Below are positions 1 through 14,547 of a stretch of 64,000 nucleotides of DNA, piece by piece (the stretch's first letter is position 1; the number at the start of each line of letters is the position of its first letter). The position numbers were made by a program, and so were the translations under genes. The stretch lies in NCBI GenBank assembly GCA_002778195.1, contig PCDI01000001.1, forward strand, positions 1,562,939 through 1,626,938, given 5' to 3'. Under the pieces are notes generated by a model. The model made no database searches. It saw only the letters and a program-made list of their open reading frames with translations, and was not told the origin of the DNA. The stretch is from Raffaelea ambrosiae (taxonomy: Eukaryota; Ascomycota; Sordariomycetes; Ophiostomatales; Ophiostomataceae).

Positions 1-2130
1 TTTCCTTTTTCGCCCTGACAGTGACTGTCTGGCTGGTCTGGTCCGATCTTTCCTTTTTCGCTCTGCCTGTGACTGTCTGGCTAGTCTGATCTGTTCTTTC
101 CTTTTTGGCTTTGACTTTGCTGTGCCTCCTGGCCTTTCCCGCACCTGCCTTGGCCTCGCCACAACTCATATCGCCAGCAGCCCGGGAAAATATGGAGCCA
201 TGCAAGAGGACAAAGACACCAGACACCAGGCACCAGTCCATACAGACGAAACTCTGGAGACGGGGCAGCTCAGGCAGCATACATAGTAGCCTTTCGCACT
301 CTTTTTCGGTCGCTTCGTTCGGCTGCGAAAATAAATAAAGTAAAGCCAAAAAAACAAAAAAAAACAAGACCACCCTCACACGCTCCTTCCCACCATCCAA
401 TCTTTCTGACGCCCGTCCATCTCGGTCCCTCGCCTCTGATCTTTCGTTTCTCCCTCTCTCTCCATCTCTCTCTCTCTCTGTCTGCCACCCCCCCCCCCCA
501 AACACGGTCGCAACTACGGCCAACAGCCCCGGGAGATTTCCCCAGACACCAACCCTTTCCTAGCTCACCGCAGTAGCAGTCCCCTGGACTTGTGCCTTTT
601 TTTGGTACCGTTCGCCCTTGCCTTGCAAGATAGCTACTTTGTAAGCAAGCGAACACTACGACACTGAACGCTGAACGCTGAACAATTTGCGTCGAATCCT
701 TCTCCTTATTTTTGTTTCCGAAACCCCGCCGGAAAGAGACTGCTGGCGGCCTGCTGGGTGGCCACCTGCAGGCAGGGTCATGCAGCCTCTCTCTCTCTTA
801 CTCTCTTTCTCTCTTTCCCTCTCTCTCTCTCTCACCGTAGGCCCACCGGACAAGGCCAGCCCACACTCCACTTTCCTCCCCTCTCTTTCTTTCTTTGCCC
901 CCCCTGCCCTTGCCCGGCAGCCCTTTTTCCGAGACCCTCTCACAGCGATAGTCTCTGGTATTAGCGTTAGTCTCGGCGGCTGCGGCAACGGCTCTGCTGT
1001 TCCCTTGCACCTTGCCCCCCCCCCCCCCCCCGTTCCACCCAGCCTATGCAGCCCGTCCAGCCTACCATACTCCATCAAACCACACCATCCCTTCCTGCGT
1101 GTCCTCCCACCCTTACCAATATCAGAGTCCTTGCTCAGGAGAGACGAGAGAGGAACCTGATATGACGGCCACTTTCTTTGTCTCGAGACGGTGAGGAACC
1201 GGGGGCGGAGGAGAGGGATGGAAGGTGAGCGTATGTGGGGGTAGGGAGGTGGAAGGAAAAGGCAAGAGAGATGAAAGGTGAACGGCATGGGACAGATGGC
1301 TGAGATGCTGGGGTCAGAGAAGAGGCAGGCACATAAACGGGGGGGTTGTTTCTGTCCGGAAGGGGTCTAGAGCCTCTCTCTCTCTCTCTGTTTGTGTCAT
1401 GTCTTTGAAAAGAGAACAAGCAAAAGAGACTAGACGGAAAAAAAGAAAAGAAATAAACTGGGCCTCTCGGTTTTTCTTTTTGCTTGTCTGCATACTAACT
1501 AATAGTATGTACACCATATGCTATTATCACCTCTCTCTCTCTTTCTCAGGTCTGCCTGTTTCGTCACCTCTCAAGTTTCCTTTTCCTCCCTTATTACAAG
1601 CAAGATTTTTTTTCCCCAAAAAGAAAAGCACTAATGTGTTATGCTCTCTTTTTTTGCCTCCCTCACGTTCACACAGTACATAGTAGTTATCTATCAGAGA
1701 ACACCGTAATTCAATTCACTTACACGGCCAAGACCCCTTTGATTATAATTTTTTTTTTTTTGCTCGCTGCTTGTTCATGTTCGTGTCCCATACGACGTTG
1801 CGTTTCCTTGTATCGTACAGTCGCACGTAATAACGACTTTGTAGAAACGAAACGATTTGCCCATGGGTATTTACGAGCTAGGTAGCAGTGACGGCCCCCA
1901 AGGGGGGAGGGCCCCGAGTCTGGCCGCCACCAGCAAGAGATCAGCCAGCCTACTAGGGGAAGAAGGAAGAAGGCGCCTACTGCACAGGAAGCTCATACGT
2001 GGATGCCGCCCTGCTGCAAAAAGCCCATACATACATGGATTGCCCGTTTTCTTCTTCTTGCTGCGTACACCGCTTCCTTCTCTTCCTTGCCTCCTCTCGC
2101 TATTCTCCCCCAATCACACGACTGTCCATG

Positions 2131-2221
2131 CCACACACACACACACACACACACCTTTGCCTGGCTTGTCCTTGCTCCCGCCGACGGCGTGTATGAGAAG
2201 AAGTGTGTGTGTGTGTGTGAG
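2131..2221. repeat. CA and GT microsatellites
   Basis: A (CA)n run at about 2131-2154 is followed by a (GT)n run at about 2203-2221, then GGGTGGATGG-type degenerate repeats to about 2255. The two runs are complementary and could fold back on each other. They lie in gene-free DNA. Confidence 0.9.
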
Positions 2222-3686
2222 TGTGTGGGTGGGTGGATGGGTGTGGATGGGTGTGTCTTGTGCCTGCGAGCAGTTCTGTGCCTGTCACGTCGCGTCTTTT
2301 TCCCCTTTCACACATCCTCATGTTGGCCGCACGCACGCTGGCCGTCCGTCTCGTCCCGCCCGTGGGTCGTTCCAGAGGGAGGAGGGAAAGGGGAAGAAAA
2401 TCTGCAACGTCGGACTTCTCGGACGGGCCAACAGACCGCGGCCACTCCCAAACCACACGTGTGCAGGATTTTTTTAAACTTTTTTTTTCTCTTTTATTTC
2501 TTTGTTTCGTTGTGCCTGTTTGTTCGAGTTGTTCGTTGTGCATGCAGTAACTATGTGGTGCATGTGTGTTGCTTGTTGATGCACGTAAGACATCGTCGAG
2601 GGAGGAGGATCCTCCCACACTTTCTCACAAAGAAACCAACAGCGACAAAAAAAGATCCAATGTTGCTTTTTTGGGGTTTTTTTCTCCCCTTCTCAAACAG
2701 CACTTTTGACTATGTTGAGCAAACTTTCTTGTCTGTTGGCGGGACATGCTGCCCATCTCCCGCTTAACAGCCGCCAAGGGTAGAAAAAGGCGTGTGTGTT
2801 CCATCCGCGAGAGAAGGTTGTAACATGATTTATAAGGTCGCCTTTTCTGGCCTGTCCCACACTTTTACGTTTTTGGACGACCGTTTCTGTTTTCCCTCTC
2901 CTTCTTTTCTCTCTCTCTCTCTTTCGGCTCCGTGCTTCCATCCCATCAGGATTAACCGCCGAGTTTGCGCGAAGGAAGAAATGACGGAACGAGAACATAC
3001 TATGTAGTTCCTGCTGCTGCTGCTGCTCCTTCGAAGAGAGGAAACAAGGGGTGTGGAAAGGTCGCGTTTCATGCGACCTGGGATGAGCTCTTCGTCGTTT
3101 CCGTCGATTTTGTTCCTCGTGCCCTTAGGCTGCCGAGGGAAGGGAAGGCGGCCGCATACGATGGTCGCAGGCGGCCGCATACGGAGAGGCCTTCCTTTTT
3201 TTACCTCCCTTTGCTGTAGAACGTACCCAACCTTGCCCTTGTGATGCGCTCCCCTCCCACCCCATTTTTTTCTCTGACCGTCTGAATGATCAAGAGACCA
3301 CCTGCACCCGCAGCCGCGACCAGACACGCCGTCAGACACGCCAAAACGGCACCGCTTCTTTTCTCGTTTCCCTCCACGCCCACCCTTTCTTCGTAGTACG
3401 AGCACTCGTTCTTCAGTCTTGTCTGCCTCATCGCCCTTAGGCTGCACCAGGATTGTGGAGACCAGGTGCAGCCCAGTTCTGCTGGCCAGTCCATCCCACT
3501 TTTTTTTTTTTTTAAAAAAACTTACACGCACGATTCGTCCGCGTCCCGGGTATTCAGGGCATTAAAAAAGAAGAGGGGCTTGGCAGAGCAAGTCTCAAAA
3601 GTGGTTTCGTTGTGGCACAGGGGGCAGAGAGAAGCAGATATGTACGAGTAAAAAATGAATGCGTAAGATATCTCTTTCCTGTCTGT

Positions 3687-3714
3687 CTGTCTGGCTGGCT
3701 GGCTGGCTGGCTGT
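3687..3714. repeat. TGGC tetranucleotide microsatellite
   Basis: A run of CTGT and then TGGC units lies in non-coding DNA. It is a simple slippage repeat with no associated gene. Confidence 0.85.
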
Positions 3715-6700
3715 CTTAATTTGGAAGGCTCGACCAACCTGGTATTTGCCAGCCCTCCGCGCCTTCCCTTCTCCCCCATCCCCTATCCTCCCCCGAGGCG
3801 GATAATGTGTGCACACTGCACCCGTACCTGGAATAATAAGATTGGTATTATACTCCTGTGCATTATGCATTTACGCATGATTTGTGTTTTTTTTTCCCTT
3901 CTTTTCTCGCCTTTTTTTCCTGTGTTCTGTGTGTTTCTGTGTGCTTTTTCTATTGCCCCCCTTTTTCCAATAAGACGAACCAAATTCTCATACTAACTAG
4001 TTAACACGCACCATTCATTTTGCTTGTCATCACAATCACATCACAACACACAGACACCACCACCACTAACTATCACTCACTACCACCCGTCCCTGCTTCA
4101 TCTCGGGCAAATGCGATGCACCCTCCTCCACGCAAACTTAGTGGGAAGACAAGGGGAAATAAATGTAGTATTAAAATTAATAAAGAAACCACCGAGTCAC
4201 GCCTTTTTTTGGGGGGGGGGCCTTTCGTCTCTCTCTCGTCTGGCCTCGCGCAAGAAAAAGTTGTCCTTGAAGCATAAATCCTGCCGTGCCGCACCACCAT
4301 TACCACTACCTCCACCACCCACCGGCAGCCTAACCGGAGCCGAGTCGTGCCAGCCGTCCGCGCCCCATCGGTTCTATGGGACAGCCCTTTTTGTGTGCTC
4401 TATTTCTCTCTCGCTCTCTCTCTGTCCTCTCCCCTTCTCTTTTATTATGACTGCCTTGCCATCTCGACAGTGCTCGGCGTTCTAGCCCGTCCGCATGAAC
4501 TGCGTTGGTATCCAAAGGTGTGTCTCGTCAAGGTGTGGTATCAGATGCCCGACTTCTCCGAACGTAACCCCATCTTTGTGGTTGCTTTATGATTGCTTTG
4601 TGTTTGCCTATATTGGCTTTTTTTTGTGTCGCATTCCCATGTCTTGGTTCACCTTCGTCTCTTCTTTATTTCATTTTTTGTTGTTTCTTTTTTACACTTG
4701 CCGTAGCCGTGACAGCAACCCTCTGTCCAACTCGGGTTGTCAAAAAGTCTACATACTCTTCTTTGCCGTTTTCCATCCCTCCAATTCTTTTCTCTCTCCC
4801 TCTCTCCCACCCGCTCTCTTGTCTGTCTTTCTGGTCTCTCGCCACACTTGCCTCCCGGGTTCCAACAAGCAGACACCAAAAAAAAACGGTAGAAACAGAC
4901 TTGGCAGGAGTCAGGACCAAGTTTGCCTTGAACATTTACCAATTGCTCTACAAAGCTGTGCCTGACACATGCACACAGGTCTGTTGTTCTTGTTCTTTGG
5001 GTAGGTTGGCAAATTTCTCTAGGTCGACAATGGCAAACAGACGCCGCTGTAGATCGGGAGTTGTTTTTTTGGTGTTGGTTTCAATGTTGGGCAGAGCTCC
5101 AACTCAAGGGCTCTCCCTTGGGTATTGTCGGGCAGGACACAAGGCAACAGCAGGAAAGCTGTCTCTCTCCCTCCCAGGATAGTTGACAGATGCTCTCCTA
5201 GTTAAGCCCCCGTCCTTGTCACTGATGTCAACACCTCTACGTATCACATTGCACACTGCCTTACTGTAATTTTGCCGTCTCTCCTCACGGAGAAAGACAG
5301 CGAGCGCACAGAGCCAAGGCACACGCACCAATTACACAATATGATTACTCTGTAATGGACCTCGCCCCTGCATGTTAGTCAGGGCAGCGACAAAACAACA
5401 CGAGAAGAAAGAAGGAGGGGCGCAATCCAGTTAGAATCACGCAGAGTTTCCGAAAAATTGTCTGCCTGGCCGTTTCGAGTGATAGCTAGTCGCATCGCGA
5501 AATCGGAACACGATTGAGGGAATAGCAGGAAAAAAAGCCACCGGAGACGTCTTCTTCTCTTTGGAATGGCACCTGTATGGTTTCGGCGAGTTCCCCAGAA
5601 GGAAAAACTCCGAGATCAAGAAGAGCATAGCATGTGGAAACCCAACAACCGAAACAGGAGCCAAGAAAAAAAAAGGATACGTATCTCTCACCAAGAGGTG
5701 TCCCGATCTGTGGCAGTAGCTCGACTGTTGGAAGATCGGAACGAGCATTCGATGGTAGACCCTTTTTTGGGGTATGACTTATGGCACTAGCAAGAGGCAA
5801 AGAAGATACACCTTTGTGGTGCTAGCCAAAAGAGCTAGGACTTGTGGCTGGCAATGACTGGTGCTGAGCAAAAGAGGTATAGACGTGTAAAGAACCCTTT
5901 TTCTTTCTTGGTATGAGCCTGTACTTGTTTCTGGTATGGTGCTATATGGCATCTTAGTATCACCATACTCGTACAAGTGGCTTGGTGTTAGTGCTGTCTG
6001 TTGGGAGATCCCTCAGTGCCCGTTTCGAGAGCTGCATCTCGCCTCGTTCTCGTTTGGTGGCTGGGCTCTTTTCGGGGTCGCCTTTGTGGGTCTCCACTCT
6101 CTCTCCCAGGCACGTTTTTTTTTTTTACTGCAAGTAATACTTACTCCATAAACTACAAGTAGCTGGTTCTCCATAATACTTTTTTTCTGGGTACATGATG
6201 AACATTGCATGAGTACCACTTAGCCACCACTCCACTTATACCACATTCGTTTTTGTGTCCTTGCAAGGACGGCACTACGCCGAAGATGGGAACTCTGGCC
6301 CGGGGAAGGAGGAGGCTGGAGGTTGCGATGGGGCTCTAGAGGTGGCGGGCGGGCTTTGCGGTAAGAAGGTAGGTAACTAATACGTATTATCCCGTGTGTA
6401 TGTGTGTGCGTACGATAGGGAAATCTGCAGAATCGAAAAACGCATCGTTACAACGCGGGCCACATGTAGCCACCAAGAACATAAAATAGAATAAAATAAA
6501 TAAATAGTAAAAACCATGTAGCTATCTTGAACACGGGCTTCCAGTCCGGCCGACTTTAATTAATTTGCATGTTTCTGGTTGAGCCCTTCCTTTTTCTCTT
6601 CTCGAAGACTTGTTTAATCGCCAGAGAAGTCAGAGGACAAGAGAGCAGGCAAGATACTGGTTCCTTGGCAAAAAAAAAAACACAAACAAAAACAAAAAAA

Positions 6701-9584
6701 AAACATGTGTTGTTGTCAACCCCCGTGTTGTTCCCCCTTTTGTGGCGTATTTCTTCTTCTTTATTTTGCTTTTATTCTCTCCTAATTGTTCCATTTTCTT
6801 ATGTTCCATCCAAAACCCCAGCGGAGGTTTTTGGCTCGTCGCACTAAGAAGGCTGACGATCTTCCCTTGCCGACAAGCGCCGGTGGGGGATGCACCCCCC
6901 TAAGTGGGCAAGCTGACTACCCTGTTGAAGAAGTGGTGTAATAGTAGGCCAGTATTTGGGGTACATGAGTGGCTTGTCTCATTGTCTCCTGTCTCCTGAT
7001 TACTTTTTTTTTTGTTTTTGAGCCGGGCTTGCACATCCTGCGCATGCTAAACCGTAACTATACCAAGATCAGCAGCGGACTGGTGTGGACTGTTTGTTGG
7101 TAACGGAGGGTGCCACAAGGGGGGGGATGTGACTACATAGTATCCTACTCGTACCAAAAAAAGACACCATAGCTAGTGGGAGGAGGCTGATATCAACATT
7201 GTGTAAGTGAAACAAGGCACATGTGCAAGAGATAGGTAATGCGAAAGATAGCGACACAGTTACAGAGACAGAAACTGATAACAAGATCAACTCTGAACGG
7301 TAATGAGCTTACGAGTGGTCAGTGAGAACGCGGACAAGCCCTGGCGGAGCCAATTTGTCTGCGTGCGCTCTGTGTGCCTGTTCTTATCGTCCCCATTGCG
7401 GTGGCCGGCCTCGCCGGTGTTCCGCAAACAATAAATTCGCTTTAGTTTTATGCCCAGGCCGGCCGGTGTTCGGCAGACAGAGAAGTTTGCTTTTTTTATT
7501 ATTATTATTTTTTTTTTGGGTGTGTGTGTGTGTGCTCCTTCTTTTTCTACTACGTAGTTACATAGTAGAACATTCCTGTCATTATTGAATTTATTGAATG
7601 ACCCGCGATATTGAGCCAAGTGTTTTGGGCCAAGTGTTTTGGGGAAAACTGTTGCATAATGGCAAAGAAGGACCGTTTCAAGGGAGACTTTGGATTCAGA
7701 ATGAGAGCCAGACACCATTGTCGTCGGGCATAGAGGGTGTAAAAAAACATGTAAAAAAAAACACAGAGAAAGGCCGAAACGAGCCAGACGGGCCAAAGCG
7801 AACGCCCACGCCGGTTCGCTAATAGCGACACACAGTACCGTGCATGCAACAGTCTCCATACGCCCATTCCCCTTTCTCTTGCTGTGGTTTCGACTTGGTC
7901 TCTGTGTGGTCACTTGTGTCGTCTCTCTTGTATCTCTCTTTCGCTCGACTCCTTCGTTAGAAGATGTGCCCTTCCCAACAAAGTTCTGCGGCCGAGGCTT
8001 CGTGCTAGCCTTCATATTGTGGGTGCTGGCCAGGAGAAGCATCACCCCCGAACGCGGGAGACCCGAAGAATGAAGACCCAGTACGGAGATCCAACGTGGA
8101 GGGCCCAGCATGAAAATATGAAGCCCCAATATGGGGACTCGATCTTGGACACCCGGGGATGGCGATCCAAGCACAGCACGACAAGGAGCAAATCAGGGGC
8201 CGGGGTGATGGTCGAGAGAGATCTGCGAAACTAGGAGTCGTCTGCCTCGTGACTTTGTGATGTTGGGGCTGCTCGCAGGGCTCATCAAGTCGTTGTGCTG
8301 TGCAAAACAAGTCTAGTGCCCTCTTGCTCGGTTTATTCCGTCTCTTCTCACCAGGTGGAAGAAGTCGTCGAATGGGACTAGTTTTTGCCTCTAGTTTTTT
8401 GCCCACTGATACGTTCTCCGCGGACCCGCACTGGCTACTGTGCTTGTCGAGTCGAGATGTGCAAAGACGCGGGCTCCCAGCGCGGCTAAAACAGAGCGAA
8501 GTCTGGCCCAGCGGATTGGCGCGCAACCATTGCGATCTGATGGAAAAGTACCTGATACCCGAGACACCAGATGATCACAGGAACGACAAGCAAAGGCAGA
8601 GGAAAGCCCACAGGGTCCCGATTTTTTGGGGCCACCGCAATGCGGACACTACGAGTAGTAGTTACTATGTAAGAGCAGCTGTAACTTAGTACATACTGTA
8701 GCTCGTAGGATTAGTGGTCGCCAGTGCGTCTCTTATCTCAGCGTCTCCTCCTCTTATCTCAGTGTCTAACGACTGGGGGCACAGGGAGGAGGAGCTGTCC
8801 AGCTGAGCTGCAGCTAAAAAGGGTGGAGCACTTGCAGGGCACCAGCCCCAAAGCAAAAGTGATGACGCTCTACATTTCTCATACCTCCTCTCTGCCCTCT
8901 CTGCAAGCCCCGGCCAGGGCTCTTAACGTGTTCTGCTATTCGTCGTCTCCCCTTCCCACGGCCCCCGCCCAGATAACCATACCGTTCCTGGAGGAGCTCT
9001 ATTTTTGGCTCCCCCTCCGAATGTAACGCTGAAGAGGCGTTCGACCTTACATAGTCACTACGCCGACGATTCGATTCCTCTTTTTTTCTTTTCGTTTTTT
9101 TTTTCGTCGAATATTACTTGTCTTTTTTTTTTGTTTCAACTAATATTTGCCTTGCTTGCTCGTTCATTCCTCTGTATTGCTGCGAAGGATTCCGTGGCGT
9201 CTTGTTAGACAGCTACGCATACGCAGCACGCCATCGATGTTGTTACCTAAGCCGCTGCAGCCCGAGGCGGCCGCTCGTTATTATCGCACTGATCTTGTGC
9301 GCATCGACTAGCCGTGGCCTCGGCCGACAAAGCCTCGCTCGTCTTAGCAGGCTGGTGCTTGTTGGTAGGACAACCCCGAAGATCGATTCGAAGCAGACGT
9401 CTAGACATGTGACAGGAGGCCAAGCCAAGAACCAAAGACGGTGGAAGCCACAAAAAAATACTAGCAGAGACTACTGGGCGGCACGTACATATGGGCCACA
9501 GGTACATATGGGCCACAGTGAAGCATGTTTGTGATACGGCCTGTGTATGGCGATTTCCACCGTTCGCTGTCAAACATCGCGGGT

Positions 9585-9663
9585 ACCGTAGACACCGGAG
9601 ACGCCGTAGACATCGTAGACACCGTAGACACCGTAGACACCGTAGACACTGTAGACACTGTAG
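9585..9663. repeat. 9-bp minisatellite (CCGTAGACA-like units)
   Basis: About eight to nine tandem copies of a 9-bp unit close to ACCGTAGAC, with point variants such as ACTGTAGAC and ATCGTAGAC. Because 9 is a multiple of 3, every frame stays open and reads as a short peptide repeat (DTV, STV or RHR). I see no gene around it, so I treat it as a non-coding minisatellite. Confidence 0.85.
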
Positions 9664-12600
9664 CCGCGGCCCGGAGACACCGTGAACACGCCAAGCGCAG
9701 TTGGACGTGGAGACACAGCAGTATTGGCTGTCGCCCCCGTCTCGGACTTTTTTTCCGGCTCGTGGGGTTTGGGCTGACGAGGCTCTGCAGTCTTGGCCGT
9801 AAGTGAGGAATTTAGTTCTTTTCAATGGCAGCGAGTACCGAGTGGCAAGGCCGCCGGTTCTCTCCATACAGGAGGTCTACCGGGCCAACAAGGTAAGAAC
9901 AGGCTTCTCCCAAAAGTCTTGTCATGCGGATAATACGCTACTGGTAAAAGAGATACAAGAAAAAAAAAGAAGAGAAAGAAAGAGGAGAAAGGTGCATTGT
10001 AGATTCAAGCGCTTTCCTTCGGGTTTCAACTTACAGTTGGGGGGGTTTTTTTCCCTCTCCTTTTCCCCTCTTCTCTCTTCGCCCTAGACGGCAACTCACT
10101 AATATTACTCTCGCATTCTCATGCACAGGTGCGCCGAGTTGTAACGACAACGTGGTTTTGGGGGCCAGAGGATCATTTTGGGGGGGGGGGGGGGGGTCGG
10201 TGTGTGTGGTGGAGGCCTTTGCTAGCCCAACGCTTGTACTCCTCGTACGCTTGTACGCTGGTAGGATACGCTTGTTCGACGCACTTGTCACTACGTTTGG
10301 GGTGACTGGACTACATTCATCGGCGACTACGAGCACTAGACTCTCAGTGACTGTGCACACACGCCGCCCTGTTTCTATCCGCTGTCTCCTCGCTGTCTTT
10401 CCTGTCGTAGTGCAAGAAACTTGCTGGCTTCACGAATGGACTAGTGGCAGAGTCCAACGTGCCACTCCGCGCCCTCTCTGCCTTCTGTGCCCTTCTTCGT
10501 CCTGTTTTTTTCCTCCTACGCTACGCTGCAAAGGGATGAATTTGCTTAGAAGAGGAACGGGGCTTTCTTCGAAGAGGAGGCGAAGAAGAAGGGGGGGGGG
10601 CGTGCAGAAGCCGAGACGAACATATCCGGCCTAGAGAACAGTAGCTACGAAAGAAGACAGAAAAAAAACAAGGCGAACATTCGAGAAATGACATCTACAC
10701 TCGCGTCGAAGCATCTTCCCTGTCAAAATCTTTGAGGAAAGGCAGAGAGGAGGCGTCAGCAGGAGACGAGAAAGCAAGGAGGAGCTATTAGGAGGAAAGG
10801 AAAAAACACGAAAAAACTGGAGCAGAACAAAGCTTCTGTGGAGATTCCCCGGCTTCTGTCCGTCTTTCGTAGTCTTGTGTTTTTTTGTGTGTGTGTTTTT
10901 TTGTGTTTCTTCTTTGTTTTGCTTTCCCCTTTTGCTCTGCCTCTTGACACTTTTTGTACTACCCACCATATCCTCTGGAACATGGTCCGATCTGTTCGGA
11001 AAAGAGATCCTGTTTTCCTGTTTTCCTGCTTGTGTGTCTTTTGTCACTTTTTTACTGCATGTCGTCACGATTCTGTCAGTTCTCACTCTTCTATCAAAGC
11101 TTCTGTCACACGATACATGAAGGATCCGGAGAAGACGACACGACGGGGCCGTAGATTAGGAATATGGAAGACCAATGAGGAGGGCCGGCCGCTCCATGAT
11201 GCGCAAAGCAATATATTTTTTTCCCGGTCCCCTTTTTTTCGTTCTTCCCATCCCTTGCGTCGAGTATCCCCCCCGTGTTACTCACTTTTGAACAAGTTCC
11301 ACTGCTTTGTGTTCCCCTTACTAGGGACAACTAGGAGGACAAAGACGAAATGTTCTGGAAGGTCTGGTGTCGGACAGGGGAGGGCGGGGAGAATGAAGCC
11401 GTTACGAGAGTGGTGTATTGTATGATCGCGCGTGTTCTCACCTCGTCCTCCTCTCGTCCTTCTTTCTTCCACACACCCCCCCCCGGTCCCCTTGCGTGCC
11501 GTCCACGTGTGGTCCTCGCCTCGGTGGTGGATGTTTTCCCCGCCGTTTCTCTAGTGTTCGGCAATTTTTTTTTCTTATTGATGGAGTATTTTGTTGAAGA
11601 AACCAAAGTGGAATATGGTGGCTTGCGGGAAAGGGGCACGGGTGTCGGTAGAGTGGCAGTGGGAGTGGGCAGCCTGACGCAAGGGAGAGAAGGTCTCGCG
11701 GCGAGCGAGAGAAAGAGGAAAAGAACGATTTGCACACCCGCAGCCAGCCACGCAGAAAGCAACAGCAGCAGCATGGCAACATGAAACATGGACCTGCAAA
11801 GTCTAAGCTACGAGTATGGCGAGATGTCCAGCTGAACAGGGTTCCCTCATCCAAACACGTTGCTGCTCTGATATCGACGCAAGGGGGGGACATGTATTTC
11901 GTAGAAGCCTACCAGGCTGGGGGGGAAACAGACAGAAAAGGAAAAGGGACACACAAAAAAACAAGGCTTCCACTCACCCCCTTCCCCCTTTCCCTTCCCC
12001 GCCACCACAATAAGTGCACACCGTTACGTATCGTTACGTATTGTGGTCTGTATTTACTCGGGAGATGTGCAGGCGCTGCCCTTTTTTTTGTTTTGGTGGA
12101 CACACCGCCAAGGCGAGAACTGCTTCCATGTGGCTTCTCTCATCCCCTTGTTGTTCTCCCATTGCGGCCCAGCCACACCAGGGGGGTGGGCAGTGGATGA
12201 TCTAGATGATCTACGGTGTATTACTTTGGCAACTCTTCTCTCCTCGTCTAATCAATGCTATCTGCCGGGGGTTCGTTGCGTGCTTACGAGTACGAGTACC
12301 TCCTCGGCGACCTCCTTTTTCTCCTCAAGACTGCTTCCCTGCAGGTTCCGTCTGCAGGTCGTTGTTTCGGCTTTTGAATATTTATTACTGTGAATACGAG
12401 ATAGGACAGGAATGTTGATGGCCGGCACTTTTTTTTTTCTCTTTTTTTTGGTAACGAGGCTCGCCATCCAACTACTTTGTACACAGCGTGTGCGCGGGTT
12501 GGCCGAACCGTGTTTCCCGCTCGGTCTACTAGAGACAAGGCCACAAGTCCCGACTAACAAGCAGCAGAGATCAACCGATGGGAAGGAACAAGAAGAACAA

Positions 12601-13429
12601 TGCGTGGTTGAGCCAAGAAAGGTGAAGGATGAACAGACGGGGGAGATTCCGGAGGAGAGAACCGTGTATGTTCGCAACCATGGAAAAAAAAAACGAACAA
12701 TGAAAAACAACGTTGCAGAATGATTTTGACGTTCCTTTCTCTTTGTTTGTTTCCGGGCCGGTCGTTCGTGTGCTTTGGTTGCGTGTTTTGCCCTTTTTTT
12801 TTTTTTGCGTGTAACCAACTAATAGTAGTTCCGCCGTCCAAGATAACGGTGGCAGACCGTGTAATAGAGCTCTCTCTGTTTCTCTTGACATTGGCCTTCC
12901 TGCTCACTGCAGCCCAACGAGGCCCGGGCAGATCAGGCCAGGGCGGGCCAGGCCAGGGCCAGGGCCACAATTTCTGAACGGTCGTCTCGGGGTGTTGCTC
13001 TTTCCCCGGACCAGCTCCAGTTGGGTTGGATTGTTTGCTTGCTGCTTGGCTGCGGTCGTTTTTTTCTTGTCGTTTCGTGGCCGTTGTGCAGGTGGCAACT
13101 CGGCTGTGTTGGTTTGGTGGAATGGGCCGAAGGCAAGGAACAACAAACAGCAGGTCACTAACTACACAGTTGCAACAGCGTACGAGGCAGCGGGTCATGG
13201 CGAACAATGCACAATGGGCCAGACAGGTGACAGGCACTGCAGACAAGCAGGCACAGCAGGCAGCCACTATGCGCTAAAGGCTATAATGCTGTGAACTAGT
13301 GGCGCTACAGCGCAAACAACGCACACTAGAGCCAGCCACAGGGGACAAGAGGCCAAAAAGGCAAATACACCGTGTATTGGTTAACTAATTAAGAAAAAGG
13401 CAGACAAGACAACAATACAAACAACACAA

Positions 13430-13475
13430 CAACGCAGCAACGCAACTACGCAACTACGCAACTACGCAACAGCAC
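13430..13475. repeat. Short tandem repeat of CGCAACTA-type units
   Basis: Four to five copies of a 9-bp unit close to CAACTACGC, flanked by looser CAACAA/CAACG repeats. It lies in gene-free DNA. Confidence 0.75.
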
Positions 13476-14238
13476 AACAATACCCAACGGGACACACGCT
13501 GCGGGCAGGCCGTCGCGGCCCCGGGACAGCAGGCACCTGCTAGCCTGACGGGAGGCGGTCCAAAGGGGAGGGAGGTTGGACGAGACAAGAGGTGCTTGGA
13601 CGGCGCAACGGTGGATTGATCGGTGAGGCGGTCGTCGTGACTGCGCCCGAAAAGGCAGAATAATTAAACTAATAGCAGCTTCCCAGTTTCGGCAGGAACC
13701 AGTGAGTTGCACGCCCTCTCTCCACACAACCCACACAGGGCTGCTCTATTACCCCGTATCCCACCATGCCGAACGGCAATAGTTTCCTCTCTCTTTCATT
13801 TGCGCCCATGTACTATTTTTTTTTGGTACATGGTCGAACACGGCCGAGGGAAATCTCCTCCTGAAAGGAGATGACAAAGTGGATGGATGGCCTTTCGTTT
13901 CTTTCAGCTGCCTCGTGCTAGCGACTGCTAGTAGTTTCCTAGTAGTCTCCTCGTGCTTGCTCTGGCTTGTTTGGCAACGGTCGGCGAGCCGGGCTTGCAG
14001 GCTTTCTCCAGACCAGCCCGAAAACCGTTTGATCTTCCCTGAAAAACGTGTGGGTGCGGGTGTGGGTGTGTGTGCACACGCCCACGCGTAGTTCCTCCTG
14101 TGGGACTGATTACAGGTTGGTTTGCAAAGCTAATGCACCCTTCTAGCCTAGCTGGCTGGTGGGCACACCAAGGGTCCTCCTCCTCATCTCTCTCTCTGAG
14201 AAATCTCCCCTTGAAGTTGGCAAAGTGGCATTTTGGCA

Positions 14239-14264
14239 TACATAGTAGTTCCTATTACTATGTA
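14239..14264. repeat. Inverted repeat TACATAGTA ... TACTATGTA
   Basis: Nine-base arms at 14239-14247 and 14256-14264 are exact reverse complements separated by 8 bp. The arms are two copies of the ACATAGTA motif that recurs across the non-coding DNA of this window. Confidence 0.9.
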
Positions 14265-14547
14265 GTCTCGGGAAGCCAGAGGGAGGGGGGGTGGTTTCGT
14301 ACACTCCCCATCTCTTGCGAGGCTAAGAAGCCTGCCCTGGACTGGTGGTGAGCAAGAATGGCATACGGACAGAATAGTAAAAAAAAAAAAAATTGAATAA
14401 TACGCCACGTTCGATGCCTGGTGGACCGTTCGTGGGCCGTGGGTCGGTCGTTGGGAGATCTCCCTAATTCGTCTTCTTCTCTTGCTCCAATGAATCCACA
14501 CACACACAAGATAGACTACCCGCATGCATCTTACGAAGAACTACTCG

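Noticed and set aside
105..338. 77-codon ORF starting with a hydrophobic, signal-like stretch
   Set aside because: Short, with no stable downstream composition, lying in pyrimidine-rich DNA. Such starts arise by chance from CTT/CTC-rich sequence.
7287..8174. 295-codon minus-strand ORF
   Set aside because: No recognisable domain, crosses poly-T and CA repeats, and no splice-linked neighbour frame supports it.
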